A stretch of DNA of 64,000 nucleotides, from positions 1,589,093 to 1,653,092 of the forward strand of contig JADQAZ010000001.1 in assembly GCA_018524345.1 (NCBI GenBank), in the 5' to 3' direction. This document shows positions 1-9,467 of the stretch, piece by piece (the first letter of the stretch is position 1; each line of letters begins with the position of its first letter). The notes under the pieces were generated by a model. It ran no database searches and had not been told where the DNA came from. It saw only the letters and a list, made by a program, of their open reading frames with translations. The DNA is from Harenicola maris (GTDB lineage Bacteria; Pseudomonadota; Alphaproteobacteria; Rhodobacterales; Rhodobacteraceae). Made by a program: the position numbers and the translations under genes.

Positions 1-227
1 ACCTGCCCCGGCAGTTGAAAGAGGCCCTTTTGGCCCATGAGCCGCGCTTTGTCCCCGAAACCATGGAAATCACCCTGCGCGAAGAAGCCGATGCCAACAC
101 CCAGAGTATTTCCTTTGACGTAAACGCCGAGATGGCTTGCAAACCTGTTGATATTCCTATGGAATTCGTCGCAGAAATTGATGTGGGTGCGGGTAAGATG
201 ATCCTTTCTAACAGCGGGAAATCCTGA
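1..227 (+). CDS. tssE: T6SS baseplate subunit TssE (gp25-like), 3' part only
   Basis: The open frame enters from the left edge and ends at the TGA at 225-227, so only about the last 75 residues are present. The sequence has the C-terminal pattern of the gp25/TssE family: a segment around HEPRFVPETMEI, then alternating strands ending in EFVAEIDVGAGKM. TssE is a wedge component of the T6SS baseplate and works with TssF, TssG and TssK in the cytoplasm. The downstream tssF-tssG-tssH order supports the call. The TTG at 15 is an internal codon rather than a start. The stop overlaps the tssF start by one base (TGATG), which indicates translational coupling. Confidence 0.85.
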   Translation, partial: LPRQLKEALLAHEPRFVPETMEITLREEADANTQSISFDVNAEMACKPVDIPMEFVAEIDVGAGKMILSNSGKS

Positions 228-2188
228 TGAAACGGGAATTCCTCAACGCCTATAATCAGGAACTCGGTATCCTGTATGAACGCGCCCGTGAATTTGCCGA
301 GGAATACCCCGGCATTGCGGAGCGCTTGGGCGGCCTCACCCAAGACAAGCTCGACCCCGGCCTCGCCGGCCTGCTCGAAGGCTCCGCCTTCATGGCCGCG
401 CGGGTCCAGCTTAAGCTGCAATCAGAGTTCTCCAATTTTACCGTCGCCCTGCTCGACCAGCTTTTGCCCGATTACCTCGCGCCGACACCGGCCGCGATGA
501 TGGTGCAGGCAAAGCCTGACTTCTCCGAAAAGGATCTGGTCAAAGGCGCCGTGTTCGCGCCCGGCTCCTACCTTGATGCCGCCTATGTGGAACGCGAACA
601 GCGCGTCAGCTGCCGCTTCCGCCTCTCCTCCAAGCTGGAGCTTTGGCCGCTGGAAATCGACGTGGCCGATTACCTGCCAAGCCCCGGCCCGATACAGGCC
701 CTTGGCCTTGATGTGCTGTCCGAAACTTCCGCGGGCCTGCGCCTGCGCTGTGTGCGCCGCACCTCGAACGAGAAACGCGACCCCGACCTGCCGCCCAAGA
801 AGGGCGAGAAACCCGCCTTGGTGAACGAGATCGAGGCACAGGTGCTGCCCGTGTTCCTCGATGGTCCCCGCGCCGATATGGTGATGATGTATGAGCAGCT
901 CTTCGCGAATACCTGCCGCATCACCCTGCGCTACCTCGACAAACGCGGCGATCCCGTCTTTGTCCCCTGCCCGCCTGATTTCCTGACGCAGGTCGGCTTT
1001 ACAGAGGAGGAACGCCTCTTCCCCGAAGACGACAAGATGTTCCGCGGTTTCGGCCTCTTGCGCGAATTCTTCATCCTGCCGCAAAAGTTCCTCGGCTTTA
1101 AGATGCAGGGCCTGCGCCGGATGCTGGCCCATATTCCGGCCCCCGCCTTTGACATCCTGTTCGAATTCACCACCGCGCAGCCCAAGCTCGCCGCCGTGAT
1201 CAAGCCGGACAACTTCCGCCTCTATGCCACCCCTGCGGTGAACCTCTTCGAGGAACGCTGCAGCCGCGTGCGCCCCGATCCCAAGCACAACGAATACCTC
1301 GTGGTGCCCGACAGCTCGCCTTCGGTGAACTACGAGGTTCACCGCGTCACCGATGTCTTTGCCCATTACCCCGGCATGCGCAAAAAGGTCCGCACGCACC
1401 GGCTCTACTCCCTGCCCGATACGGATACGCGGCCGCAGGATGCGCTATATTACAGCTTCCGCCGCCGCCCCCGTCGCCTGACGGAAAAGGAACGGCGCTT
1501 CGGCTTTGGCGGCGATTACGTCGGCACCGAAACCTTCCTGTCGCTCTATGAGCCCGAGGGTCTGGACAGCGAGGAGCGCGCGCAGCGCCTGCAGGTCAAC
1601 GCCCTGTGCTCCAACCGCCATTTGGTGCAACAGCTGCCCACCGGACAGGCCGCAATCGATTTCCGCCTGACCGACGATGTGACCATCGCCCTCTCCTGCT
1701 TTGCCGGCCCCACCGCGCCGCGCGAAAGCATCGCAGAGCTGGAGCGGTCAGACCCCCGCACCGGCCACCACGGCGAGGTTTTGTGGCGTCTTATCAACCT
1801 GTTAACCTTCAACCACCTCGGCCTCAAGAACCGCAGCTCAGAGGACCCCGCAGGCGGGCTTCGCGAAATGCTCGCGCTCTTCTCCGATGTGGGCGACAGC
1901 GTCACCGACAGACAGCTGCGCGGCATCCAGTCCATCGAAAGCCGCCCCATCACCCGCTCCTTGAAACGCGCCGATGGCTACCACGCCGCCCGCGGGATCG
2001 AGGTGAAGCTCACCTTTGATGAGCGCGCCTATGAGGGCACGGGGATCATCCTGATCGGCGCGGTGCTTGACCGTTTCTTTGCCGATTACGCCCACCTCAA
2101 CAGCTTCACCGAAACCGTCCTCGTCAGCCAACAACGCGGAGAGGTCATGCGCTTTGCCCCCCGCTCCGGCACAGGGCCGCTTCTATGA
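227..2188 (+). CDS. tssF: T6SS baseplate protein TssF
   Basis: This 653-residue protein has the usual TssF length and begins with the family's typical N-terminus (MKREFLNAYNQELGILYER, then a segment rich in FAEEYPGIAERLGG). TssF forms the core of the T6SS baseplate wedge with TssG and contacts TssK. No signal peptide or membrane segment is visible, as expected for a cytoplasmic baseplate part. The start overlaps the tssE stop by one base, and the 3' end overlaps the tssG start by four bases (ATGA), so the genes form one tightly coupled operon. The frame is intact. Confidence 0.95.
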   Translation: MKREFLNAYNQELGILYERAREFAEEYPGIAERLGGLTQDKLDPGLAGLLEGSAFMAARVQLKLQSEFSNFTVALLDQLLPDYLAPTPAAMMVQAKPDFSEKDLVKGAVFAPGSYLDAAYVEREQRVSCRFRLSSKLELWPLEIDVADYLPSPGPIQALGLDVLSETSAGLRLRCVRRTSNEKRDPDLPPKKGEKPALVNEIEAQVLPVFLDGPRADMVMMYEQLFANTCRITLRYLDKRGDPVFVPCPPDFLTQVGFTEEERLFPEDDKMFRGFGLLREFFILPQKFLGFKMQGLRRMLAHIPAPAFDILFEFTTAQPKLAAVIKPDNFRLYATPAVNLFEERCSRVRPDPKHNEYLVVPDSSPSVNYEVHRVTDVFAHYPGMRKKVRTHRLYSLPDTDTRPQDALYYSFRRRPRRLTEKERRFGFGGDYVGTETFLSLYEPEGLDSEERAQRLQVNALCSNRHLVQQLPTGQAAIDFRLTDDVTIALSCFAGPTAPRESIAELERSDPRTGHHGEVLWRLINLLTFNHLGLKNRSSEDPAGGLREMLALFSDVGDSVTDRQLRGIQSIESRPITRSLKRADGYHAARGIEVKLTFDERAYEGTGIILIGAVLDRFFADYAHLNSFTETVLVSQQRGEVMRFAPRSGTGPLL

Positions 2189-3222
2189 GCGCGGCGGTGA
2201 AAACCCACCGCCAACTGCTGGAGGAGAACCCTTACCGGTTCGATTTCCTCAACCTCATGCGCGAGCTTGAGCGTTCTAACATCGACAAACCCCGCATCGG
2301 CAAATCCTCTGTGCTGGCACAGGAGATCGTCACCTTGGGGCAAGATCCCTTCATGGCCTTCCCCGCCTCCAATATCACTGCCGTCAATGTCGACCCCGAC
2401 AAACCGCTTGAGGTCCGCACCCAGTTTCTGGGCTTCTTCGGCCCGCAGGGCGCCCTGCCCCTGCTGACCACGATCGAGGCCTATCGCTGGAACCAGTCGA
2501 ACGACGACAGTTTCATCAAATTCGCCGATATCTTTGCCACCCGTTATCTACAGCTGTTCTACCGCGCTTGGGCCGATGCCCGCCCGATTGCCCAGTTTGA
2601 CCGCCCCAAGGAAGACCGCTTTGCCGATTACGTCGGCTCCTTCGTTGGCATCGGCTCCCCCGCCTACAAAGACCGCGACCGCATCCCCGATATCGCCAAA
2701 CTGCCCTTTGCGGGTGTCATGGCGGGCCGGATCAAATCCGCCGCCCGCCTCGAACAGGTGCTGCAGGGCGTTCTTGATGTGTCGGTCAAGGTGCGCGAGC
2801 GCGAGGGCATCTGGCTGGAATTCGAAGACAGTGACCTGACCCGCATCGGCCGCAAGGGCGCCCTTGGCCAAGACACCTACGCCGGGCGCCGCGTCTACTC
2901 GATCAACGACAAAGCCGTGATCGAAATCCGCACCGAAAGCCTCGAGGAATACCGCAGCTTCCTGCCCGGCGGCGGGATGTTCACCCGCCTTGCCGATATG
3001 GTGGAATTCTACCTCGGCGACATGGTGGATTTCGATGTCGAACTGGCCCTGCCGCGCGCCCATGTGCCCTCCACCCAATTGGGCAAAAGCGGCAAGTTAG
3101 GCTGGACATCATGGTCCGCAGTCAAAAAAGATGACCCCAATAGTGCCAATGACGATTATGTTTCAGATGCCGTCTTCAGCCTCAAACAGGCCGACAGCGG
3201 CGATATTCAACACACGACATAA
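2185..3222 (+). CDS. tssG: T6SS baseplate protein TssG
   Basis: This 345-residue protein fits the TssG (VasB/ImpH) family. It has an N-terminal NPYRFDFLNLMRELER-like segment and a FLGFFGPQGALPLLTTIEAY motif around residues 75-95, which is characteristic of the family. TssG pairs with TssF in the baseplate wedge that initiates sheath polymerisation. It starts inside the tssF stop (ATGA overlap) and is followed after 27 bp by tssH. No frameshift or truncation is seen. Confidence 0.95.
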   Translation: MSAAVKTHRQLLEENPYRFDFLNLMRELERSNIDKPRIGKSSVLAQEIVTLGQDPFMAFPASNITAVNVDPDKPLEVRTQFLGFFGPQGALPLLTTIEAYRWNQSNDDSFIKFADIFATRYLQLFYRAWADARPIAQFDRPKEDRFADYVGSFVGIGSPAYKDRDRIPDIAKLPFAGVMAGRIKSAARLEQVLQGVLDVSVKVREREGIWLEFEDSDLTRIGRKGALGQDTYAGRRVYSINDKAVIEIRTESLEEYRSFLPGGGMFTRLADMVEFYLGDMVDFDVELALPRAHVPSTQLGKSGKLGWTSWSAVKKDDPNSANDDYVSDAVFSLKQADSGDIQHTT

Positions 3223-3249
3223 AACCAAAAGAAGATAGGGACGGAACCA

Positions 3250-6054
3250 ATGTCAGACGTAAGCCTAGAAACAGTTGCCGGTAAGCTGAACCGCTCCGGC
3301 TATGACACCTTCATGAAGGCCCACCGCCACGCGCGATCCGAAGGCAACCGCAATGTGGAACTCAGCCATTGGTTCTTCCACATGGTCTATAACGAGAAAT
3401 CTGACATCTCGATGACCTGCATGAACTACGGCATCGACCGTTCCAAGGTTCTGGGCGAGCTGCAAAAAGCGATCGAGAATTTCCGCAAGAACGTGACGGA
3501 GATGCCCGGCTTCTCCTCCAATGTGATCGACCTGCTGGATCGCGGCTGGCACTACGCCACCCTGCTCTTTGCAGAACCGCAAATCCGCACCGGTCACCTG
3601 CTGGTTGCGGCGCTGAAATCCAAGGAGCTCGCCCGCGCCCTCAAAGACATCTCCCCCACCCTTGGCGGCATTGATGTCACCACGCTGGCCAACGACGCCC
3701 GCTCCGTCTGGGCCAACTCCGAGGAAGAGGATCAGGCGCCCATGGACGGCACCGGCCTTGGCGGCGGCTCCGGCGACGGCATGTCCGCCGATGGCGCGCC
3801 CACAGGCACCACGGCTCTGGACCGCTACTGCGTAGACATGACCGCCCTAGCCAAGAGCGGCACCATGGACCCCATCGTTGGCCGCGACGAAGAAATCCGC
3901 CAGATCATCGACGTGCTGATGCGCCGCCGCCAGAACAACCCGATCCTGACCGGTGAGGCCGGCGTCGGCAAAACCGCAGTGGTCGAGGGCTTTGCCCAGC
4001 GTCTGGCAGAGGGCGACGTGCCCCCGCAGCTCAAGAACAACCGCCTGCTGTCGCTCGATATCGGCCTCATGCAGGCCGGTGCCTCCATGAAGGGCGAGTT
4101 CGAACAGCGCCTGCGTCAAGTCATCGACGAGGTTCAAGGCTCCCCCACCCCAATCATCCTGTTCGTGGATGAGGCGCATACCCTCATCGGTGCAGGCGGC
4201 GCCGCAGGCACCGGCGATGCGGCCAACCTGATGAAACCCGCCCTCGCGCGCGGCACCCTGCGCACCGTGGGCGCGACCACATGGATGGAATACCAGAAGT
4301 ATTTCGAGAAAGACCCCGCCCTCACCCGCCGCTTCCAGCCCATCACCGTGGACGAGCCCGATATCGATCAGGCCTGCTACATGCTGCGCGGCATCATGGG
4401 CCCCATGGAAAAGCACCACAAAGTCCGCATCTCGGACGAGGCCATCGTCGCCGCCGTGCAACTCTCCAGCCGCTATATCCCCTCGCGCCAACTGCCGGAT
4501 AAGGCCGTGTCACTTCTGGACACCGCCGCCGCCCGCGTGGCGATCTCCCAATCCACCACGCCCGCGATGATCGCCGACATCAAGGTCGAGATTGAAGCGC
4601 TTGAGGCCGAGCTTCTGGGCAAGGAGCGTCAGGCCGATCTGGGCGAGGTCAACGAAGAGCGCGTCAAAGAGATCAAGGACGGCATCGCCAAGGCCCAAAC
4701 CCGTCTGGAGGCCGCGCAAGCCATGTATGACGAGGAAAAAGGCATCGTCGCCGAGGTCCTCGAACTCAGGGCGCAACTCTCCCCCGGTGAAGGCTCCGGC
4801 AAGCTGCCGATTGACGAGGATCCACCGCAAACCGCCGTTACCCCCGCGACAGAGGCAGAGGCCGTCGAGGCCGCCGCCGAGGCAGGCGAAGAGGTGATCG
4901 AAGAGACCGTAGAAGAGGCCCCAGAGGTCGCCGAAGAAATCGTCGCCGCCCCCACCGACGCCGACGCAGAGGCCCTGCGCAAATCCCTCTCCGCCAAAGT
5001 GGCAGAGCTGGAGGCCCGCGACGCCGATGACCGGATGATCTACTCCCACGTCGACGCACAGGCTGTGGCCTCTGTTGTGGGCGACTGGACGGGCATCCCC
5101 GTGGGCCGCATGGTCGCGGATGAGGTGCAGGCCATCCTGACCCTCGCAGACCGCCTGAAAGAGCGCGTCGTCGGTCAGGACCACGGCCTCGAAATGATCG
5201 CCAAACGGATCGAAACAAACTCCGCCAAACTCGACAACCCCGAGAAACCCATCGGTGTCTTCATGCTGGCCGGCCCCTCGGGCGTTGGTAAAACCGAAAC
5301 CGCCCTCGCCTTGGCCGAGGCTATCTACGGCGGTGAACAGAACGTCATCACCATCGCAATGTCCGAATTCCAAGAGGCCCACACCGTGTCCCTCCTCAAA
5401 GGGGCGCCTCCCGGCTATGTCGGCTACGGCGAAGGCGGGCGTCTGACAGAGGCCGTGCGCCGCAAACCCTACTCCGTCGTCCTGCTGGACGAGGTGGAAA
5501 AGGCCCACAGCGATGTGCACGAACTCTTCTTCCAGGTCTTCGACAAGGGCCGGATGGAGGATGGCTCCGGCCGCCTGATCGACTTCAAGAACTGCCTCAT
5601 CCTGCTCACCTCCAACGCGGGCACCGATGTGATCATGGATATGTGCGCCCAAGGCGCCGCAAACCCCGATCCAGAGGCCCTGTCAGAGGCGCTCAAACCC
5701 TCCCTGCTGGAGGTCTTCCCACCTGCCCTGCTGGGCCGGATCGTGACGATCCCCTACTTCCCACTGGGCAGCGAAGTTCTGGCCATGATCACCAAACTCA
5801 AGCTGAAGTCGATCGTGAAGCGGGTCAAACTGAACCACAACGCCACGATGGAATACTCCGACGCCGTGATCGACCACATCGTGTCGCAGTGCCAAGACCC
5901 CGACAGCGGCGGCCGGATGATCGACAACATCATCACCAACTCCATCCTGCCGGACCTCTCCCGCGCCATTCTGGAAAAGGCGGTCGAGGGCAAGGAATTG
6001 CAAGCGGTCAAAGTCGAGGTCGCCGACGAGGCATTTGTCTACGACCTGAGCTGA
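3250..6054 (+). CDS. tssH: T6SS sheath-disassembly AAA+ ATPase TssH (ClpV)
   Basis: This 934-residue Clp/Hsp100 ATPase has a ClpN-type N-terminal domain (about 1-160), a glycine-rich linker, a first AAA+ module with Walker A GEAGVGKT at residues 235-242 and a VDEAHT Walker B, a middle region, and a second AAA+ module with GPSGVGKT near residue 676 and a LLDEVEKAH Walker B. The C-terminal Clp domain contains DPDSGGR. ClpV recycles contracted TssB/TssC sheaths. It follows tssG, which separates it from housekeeping ClpB. The middle region carries an acidic low-complexity insertion of roughly 55-60 residues (about 515-580, bases 4800-4980) rich in Glu and Ala. A purine-rich ribosome site (AGGGACGGA) precedes the ATG. 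Confidence 0.95.
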   Translation: MSDVSLETVAGKLNRSGYDTFMKAHRHARSEGNRNVELSHWFFHMVYNEKSDISMTCMNYGIDRSKVLGELQKAIENFRKNVTEMPGFSSNVIDLLDRGWHYATLLFAEPQIRTGHLLVAALKSKELARALKDISPTLGGIDVTTLANDARSVWANSEEEDQAPMDGTGLGGGSGDGMSADGAPTGTTALDRYCVDMTALAKSGTMDPIVGRDEEIRQIIDVLMRRRQNNPILTGEAGVGKTAVVEGFAQRLAEGDVPPQLKNNRLLSLDIGLMQAGASMKGEFEQRLRQVIDEVQGSPTPIILFVDEAHTLIGAGGAAGTGDAANLMKPALARGTLRTVGATTWMEYQKYFEKDPALTRRFQPITVDEPDIDQACYMLRGIMGPMEKHHKVRISDEAIVAAVQLSSRYIPSRQLPDKAVSLLDTAAARVAISQSTTPAMIADIKVEIEALEAELLGKERQADLGEVNEERVKEIKDGIAKAQTRLEAAQAMYDEEKGIVAEVLELRAQLSPGEGSGKLPIDEDPPQTAVTPATEAEAVEAAAEAGEEVIEETVEEAPEVAEEIVAAPTDADAEALRKSLSAKVAELEARDADDRMIYSHVDAQAVASVVGDWTGIPVGRMVADEVQAILTLADRLKERVVGQDHGLEMIAKRIETNSAKLDNPEKPIGVFMLAGPSGVGKTETALALAEAIYGGEQNVITIAMSEFQEAHTVSLLKGAPPGYVGYGEGGRLTEAVRRKPYSVVLLDEVEKAHSDVHELFFQVFDKGRMEDGSGRLIDFKNCLILLTSNAGTDVIMDMCAQGAANPDPEALSEALKPSLLEVFPPALLGRIVTIPYFPLGSEVLAMITKLKLKSIVKRVKLNHNATMEYSDAVIDHIVSQCQDPDSGGRMIDNIITNSILPDLSRAILEKAVEGKELQAVKVEVADEAFVYDLS

Positions 6055-6071
6055 TCACAGCACCAAAACAG

Positions 6072-6100
6072 AACCGGGGCCCTCGCTGGCCCCGGTTTCG
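6072..6100 (+). terminator. Probable terminator hairpin after tssH
   Basis: A 10-bp GC-rich inverted repeat (AACCGGGGCC / GGCCCCGGTT, six-base loop) lies 17 bp after the tssH stop. The T run after it is short, so it may be an imperfect intrinsic terminator that closes the T6SS operon. Confidence 0.6.
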
Positions 6101-6250
6101 GGCCCGTTCGCCCCTCGCAACCGCCCCCCGATGACGCCGCGTCACACAAAATTCACCCCAATTGCCCCCCTCACGGCAGAGCAAAGCCGCAATCGCGCCC
6201 CATTTCACCGTCATCCCTTGCCTTAACGCAAAGTTTGAGGGAGCCGCGCG

Positions 6251-6400
6251 ATGCTAGAATTCTTTAACACGGTCACGGTGGGTGACATCATTTCCGCAAT
6301 GCTGGTCTGTGCCTTGGCCTATGAGGGCCTGATGGCCTATGCGCCAGAGAGCCTCGTCGGCCCTGGCGGCTGGCTGATTGACACGGGCGAAGAGGTCTAA
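6251..6400 (+). CDS. Small hydrophobic protein of 49 residues
   Basis: An ATG preceded by a GAGGGAG ribosome site about 8 bases upstream opens a 49-codon frame ending in TAA. The product has one hydrophobic stretch (DIISAMLVCALAYEGLMAYA, about residues 11-30) that could form a single membrane helix, followed by a short polar tail. I do not recognise a family. It sits alone between the T6SS operon and a convergent oxidoreductase gene. The ribosome site and clean frame are the only support. Confidence 0.5.
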   Translation: MLEFFNTVTVGDIISAMLVCALAYEGLMAYAPESLVGPGGWLIDTGEEV

Positions 6401-6425
6401 AGACCGCCCCGCCCTGCCGCGCGCC

Positions 6426-7514
6426 TTACAGGGTCACACTTGTCCCTGTCAGGGCCGCTTCCTGCGCCGCTTGGCCCATCTGCACCGCCCGCAGACCATC
6501 GCGCAGTGTCACCTCTACCTCACCTTCGCCCCGCACCACCGCATTGAACTTCGCGTGTTGATAGAAGGTCGACCCATTGTGGTCTCCCGCCGCCAGGATG
6601 GTCGGATCAACGGGAATGTCCAAAACCTGCGGCCCCTTGGGGTCGCGCGGGCTGACCACAACCTGCGGCACAGGCGCCTCGCCCAGATGCGCAGGCCAGA
6701 ACCGCCCCGGCCCGGGCACAAAGGCCTCCACCTTGCCCACAGGGCCCACGGCGCTGATCTCTTCCTGATATCGGCTGCCCTCGGCGAACATGCACAATTC
6801 CAACATTGCCCGCGCGCCGCTGTCGAAATCAACAATGACATAGGCCGCGTCCCAAATGTCCGATGGCACCCCGTCGTAAACCTCATCCAGATGGTTCACC
6901 ACCTGCCCGCCAGAGGCCGTAATCCGCACCGGTTCGGCCTGCAAAATCAACCGCATCAGATCAAAGAAATGGCAGCATTTCTCCACCAGAGTCCCGCCGG
7001 TTTTTGCGTTAAACCGGTTCCAGTCTCCCACCTTGGGAAGGAAGGGAAAGCGATGTTCACGGATAGTCAACATCTTGATATCGCCGGCGGAATCCAAAGC
7101 CTCGATCATCGTGGTGACAGGCGGCATATAGCGATACTCCATCGCCACCCAGATCGGCGCAGGATAGCTCGCCTCCAAGGCCTCAAGCCGCGCGGCATCG
7201 CCCGGATCAGTGAACAGAGGCTTCTCCACAAGGATCGGCAGGGGCCGACGCGCGGCGATCATTTCCAACTGCTCCACATGACAATGGTTCGGCGAGACAA
7301 TGACCAGCGCATCGATAGGTTCAAAATCCAACAATTCCTCAATCGACGGCGCCAGCCATGCATCGGGCGCCAAGGCCAGCGCGATCCGCGCCATTTCGGC
7401 ATCCGGCTCGTAAATCGCGGTCACACTCGCCCCCGGCAAAAGCGCAATATTGCGCAGATGCTCCTGCCCCATCATGCCGCACCCGATGATGCCGTAGCGA
7501 ACCTGCTGTGTCAT
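6426..7514 (-). CDS. Gfo/Idh/MocA-family NAD(P)-dependent oxidoreductase
   Basis: The product has 362 residues. It has an N-terminal Rossmann fold (YGIIGCGMMGQEHLRN), the LVEKPL motif of the family at about residues 90-95, and an EKCCHFFDLMR motif (EKxxHxxD pattern) near residue 170, as in sugar and inositol dehydrogenases. The start is set at the ATG at 7514 because AGGAAAG lies just upstream; the longer frame to 7553 lacks a ribosome site. It is transcribed with the GntR gene and away from the monooxygenase operon. The family includes sugar dehydrogenases and NAD-dependent glycosidases, including one that releases sulfoquinovose, so a role in opening or oxidising a sugar substrate is plausible but not proven. 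Confidence 0.85.
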   Translation of the reverse strand: MTQQVRYGIIGCGMMGQEHLRNIALLPGASVTAIYEPDAEMARIALALAPDAWLAPSIEELLDFEPIDALVIVSPNHCHVEQLEMIAARRPLPILVEKPLFTDPGDAARLEALEASYPAPIWVAMEYRYMPPVTTMIEALDSAGDIKMLTIREHRFPFLPKVGDWNRFNAKTGGTLVEKCCHFFDLMRLILQAEPVRITASGGQVVNHLDEVYDGVPSDIWDAAYVIVDFDSGARAMLELCMFAEGSRYQEEISAVGPVGKVEAFVPGPGRFWPAHLGEAPVPQVVVSPRDPKGPQVLDIPVDPTILAAGDHNGSTFYQHAKFNAVVRGEGEVEVTLRDGLRAVQMGQAAQEAALTGTSVTL

Positions 7515-7533
7515 ACTGTTGTCTTTCCTGCTC

Positions 7534-8253
7534 TCATTTGAAGTTCTGCACATAATGGGCGACCTCGGGGTCGAACCATGTGCGTGATGTCTCTGCTGGC
7601 GCGCCTGTCTGCGCGTAACTCACCCGCTCAATAAATCCGCAGGTATCGCCCGCATTCAGGCGCAACCCTTCCGTCCATTGGGGCATTTTCGACAGACTCA
7701 CCCTGTCTTCAGCCCGCGTAATCCACAGGTTCAAACGGGTTTTATAAAATTGATACAGGCTGTCCGACAGGTCCCCGGCCGTGACGGTTTCCGCGTGGTT
7801 CCGGCTCAGCCAGATTTCCTCCATGGCAATCGGAACCATGTCGAGCATCCGCATCCGGCGGATACGATGGGCCCAGTTTCCCCCCGGCAAATCGGGCAAA
7901 TCCGCAGGCATCTGCGCCGCCTCAACGGAAAGAACTCGCGCCGTCGGCAACCCGCCCCCCTTGGCCAGCTCAAGCCGGAAAAACGCATATATTCCAGAAA
8001 CTTCCTCATTCGTCCTGATGTAGTTTCCAGAGCCCTGAACACGCTCCAACAGCCCGCGCTTCTCCAGACTGCGCAGCCCCTTGCGCAGGGTGCCAACCGC
8101 AACCCCAAGCTTGGCCGCCATGTCGCGCTCCGGCGGCAAGCGTTCACCATCCAAAAGATGCCCTGACAGGATCTCGCGGATCAGCAAATCGCGCACCTGC
8201 GCGTATTTCGGAAGGGTTTCGATGTCCATCACGGGGCCAGATTGTTTCATCAT
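7534..8253 (-). CDS. GntR-family (HutC/UTRA type) transcriptional regulator
   Basis: This regulator of about 239 residues has an N-terminal winged helix of the GntR type (YAQVRDLLIREILSGHLLDGERLPPERDMAAKLGV, about residues 15-50, then VGTLRKGLRSLEKRGLLERVQGSGNYI). It is followed by a C-terminal UTRA-like effector domain. The start is placed at the first of two adjacent ATG codons (8253); a TTG at 8292 is possible but less likely. It lies upstream of the oxidoreductase gene on the same strand and is divergent from the monooxygenase operon. The 60-bp gap between the two therefore probably holds both promoters and its operator. It is likely the local repressor, responding to the catabolic substrate. 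Confidence 0.85.
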   Translation of the reverse strand: MMKQSGPVMDIETLPKYAQVRDLLIREILSGHLLDGERLPPERDMAAKLGVAVGTLRKGLRSLEKRGLLERVQGSGNYIRTNEEVSGIYAFFRLELAKGGGLPTARVLSVEAAQMPADLPDLPGGNWAHRIRRMRMLDMVPIAMEEIWLSRNHAETVTAGDLSDSLYQFYKTRLNLWITRAEDRVSLSKMPQWTEGLRLNAGDTCGFIERVSYAQTGAPAETSRTWFDPEVAHYVQNFK

Positions 8254-8312
8254 TGATTTACACTCGGACAGAATGTTACGCAAGAGCGACAAAATTAGGC
8301 ACTGGAGATTCG
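8254..8312. promoter_or_regulatory. Divergent promoter region, GntR gene / monooxygenase operon
   Basis: The 59-bp spacer between the two outward-facing genes is AT-richer than its surroundings. It contains a possible plus-strand -35/-10 arrangement (TTTACA near 8258, AATGTT near 8272) and the monooxygenase ribosome site GGAG at 8304-8307. No clear operator palindrome could be assigned by eye. Confidence 0.4.
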
Positions 8313-9467
8313 ATGACCGTTGTTCCCGTCACATCAGCAGACCTTGACGCTGCCGAAGTCTCTTGGTTTTCGGCCCTATGTTCCGATGACTACCAATTCC
8401 TTGGCGTCCCTGACGGTGCCCTGCGCTCCAGCTGGGACCACTGCTCCGAGATCGTGAAAACAGCCGAGGCACAGGGCTTTCGCAACATCCTGTGCCCCTC
8501 TTCCTATCAGGTCGGGCAAGATACGCTCTCCTTCGTGGCAGGCTGCGCCCCCATCACCGAGAGCATCAACATGCTGGCTGCTGTACGCTGCGGCGAGATG
8601 CAGCCCATCATGCTCGCCCGCACCATTGCCACGCTGGACCACATGCTCAAAGGCCGCCTGACGGTCAATATCATCTCCTCCGACTTCCCCGGAGAGGTCG
8701 CCGAAAGCGCATTCCGTTACCAGCGCAGCCGCGAGGTCGTTGAAATCCTCAAGCAGGCCTGGACCCAAGAGGAAATCAACTACTCCGGCGAAGTCTATGA
8801 TTTCAAAGGCATTACCACCGATCCCGCGACCCCCTATCAAACCGGCGGGCCGCTGCTCTACTTCGGCGGCTACTCCCCCTCCGCTCTGGAACTCTGCGGC
8901 CAACATTGCGACGTCTACCTGATGTGGCCAGAGCCACAGGACCAGCTCGCCGAACGCATGAAGGCCGTGCACCAAGTGGCTGAAAAATATGACAGAACAC
9001 TGGACTACGGGTTGCGCGTCCACATGATCGTCCGCGATACAGAGGCCGAGGCCCGCGAATACGCCGATTACATCGTGTCAAAGCTCGACGACGAATACGG
9101 GCAGCTCATCCGCGACCGCGCCCATGACAGCACCTCCCTCGGTGTCGCCCATCAGGCCAAGGCCCGCGAACTGGCTGATAAATTCGGTTACGTCGAACCC
9201 AACCTCTGGACAGGCGTCGGCCGGGCACGCTCGGGCTGCGGCGCGGCCCTCGTCGGCTCCACCGATCAGGTCCTGAGCAAAATTGAGGCCTACCAAAAGA
9301 TGGGCATCCGTGCCTTTATCTTCTCGGGCTATCCACATCTGGAAGAATGCCGCCACTTCGGGGAAAAGGTCATGCCACAGCTCAAAACCTGCTCCCTGCC
9401 AGAGGCTTACGGCCGCGTGCCGACCCAAACACCCAACACACCGCTTGGAACAGGAGAGCGCCGCTAA
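8313..9467 (+). CDS. SsuD-type FMNH2-dependent monooxygenase (LLM class)
   Basis: This 384-residue luciferase-like monooxygenase closely follows the alkanesulfonate monooxygenase SsuD pattern. It has LLYFGGYSPSALEL followed by DVYLMWPEP, then LRVHMIVRDT (the Arg-x-His pair of SsuD), PNLWTGVGRARSGCGAALVG (the conserved Arg loop) and FSGYPHLEECR near the C-terminus. Such enzymes use reduced FMN and oxygen to cleave a C-S bond, giving sulfite and an aldehyde. The partner flavin reductase is two genes downstream. The ATG at 8313 has GGAG six bases upstream; the frame extends back to 8253 without support. The stop overlaps the next start (TAATG). The substrate is unknown; a sulfosugar is my preferred guess from the context. 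Confidence 0.9.
   Translation: MTVVPVTSADLDAAEVSWFSALCSDDYQFLGVPDGALRSSWDHCSEIVKTAEAQGFRNILCPSSYQVGQDTLSFVAGCAPITESINMLAAVRCGEMQPIMLARTIATLDHMLKGRLTVNIISSDFPGEVAESAFRYQRSREVVEILKQAWTQEEINYSGEVYDFKGITTDPATPYQTGGPLLYFGGYSPSALELCGQHCDVYLMWPEPQDQLAERMKAVHQVAEKYDRTLDYGLRVHMIVRDTEAEAREYADYIVSKLDDEYGQLIRDRAHDSTSLGVAHQAKARELADKFGYVEPNLWTGVGRARSGCGAALVGSTDQVLSKIEAYQKMGIRAFIFSGYPHLEECRHFGEKVMPQLKTCSLPEAYGRVPTQTPNTPLGTGERR

Noticed and set aside
422..1399. Long open frame on the minus strand inside tssF
   Set aside because: It is the antisense shadow of a firmly identified gene in GC-rich DNA; composition is His/Ala/Gly-rich with no ribosome site or family motif.
1..6054. T6SS contractile tail as a prophage remnant
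   Set aside because: tssF, tssG and clpV define a T6SS; no phage head, tail-fibre or integrase genes are present.
6378..7541. Plus-strand frame of 387 codons over the Gfo/Idh/MocA gene
   Set aside because: Shadow of the real minus-strand gene; Arg/His/Pro-rich and without a motif or ribosome site.
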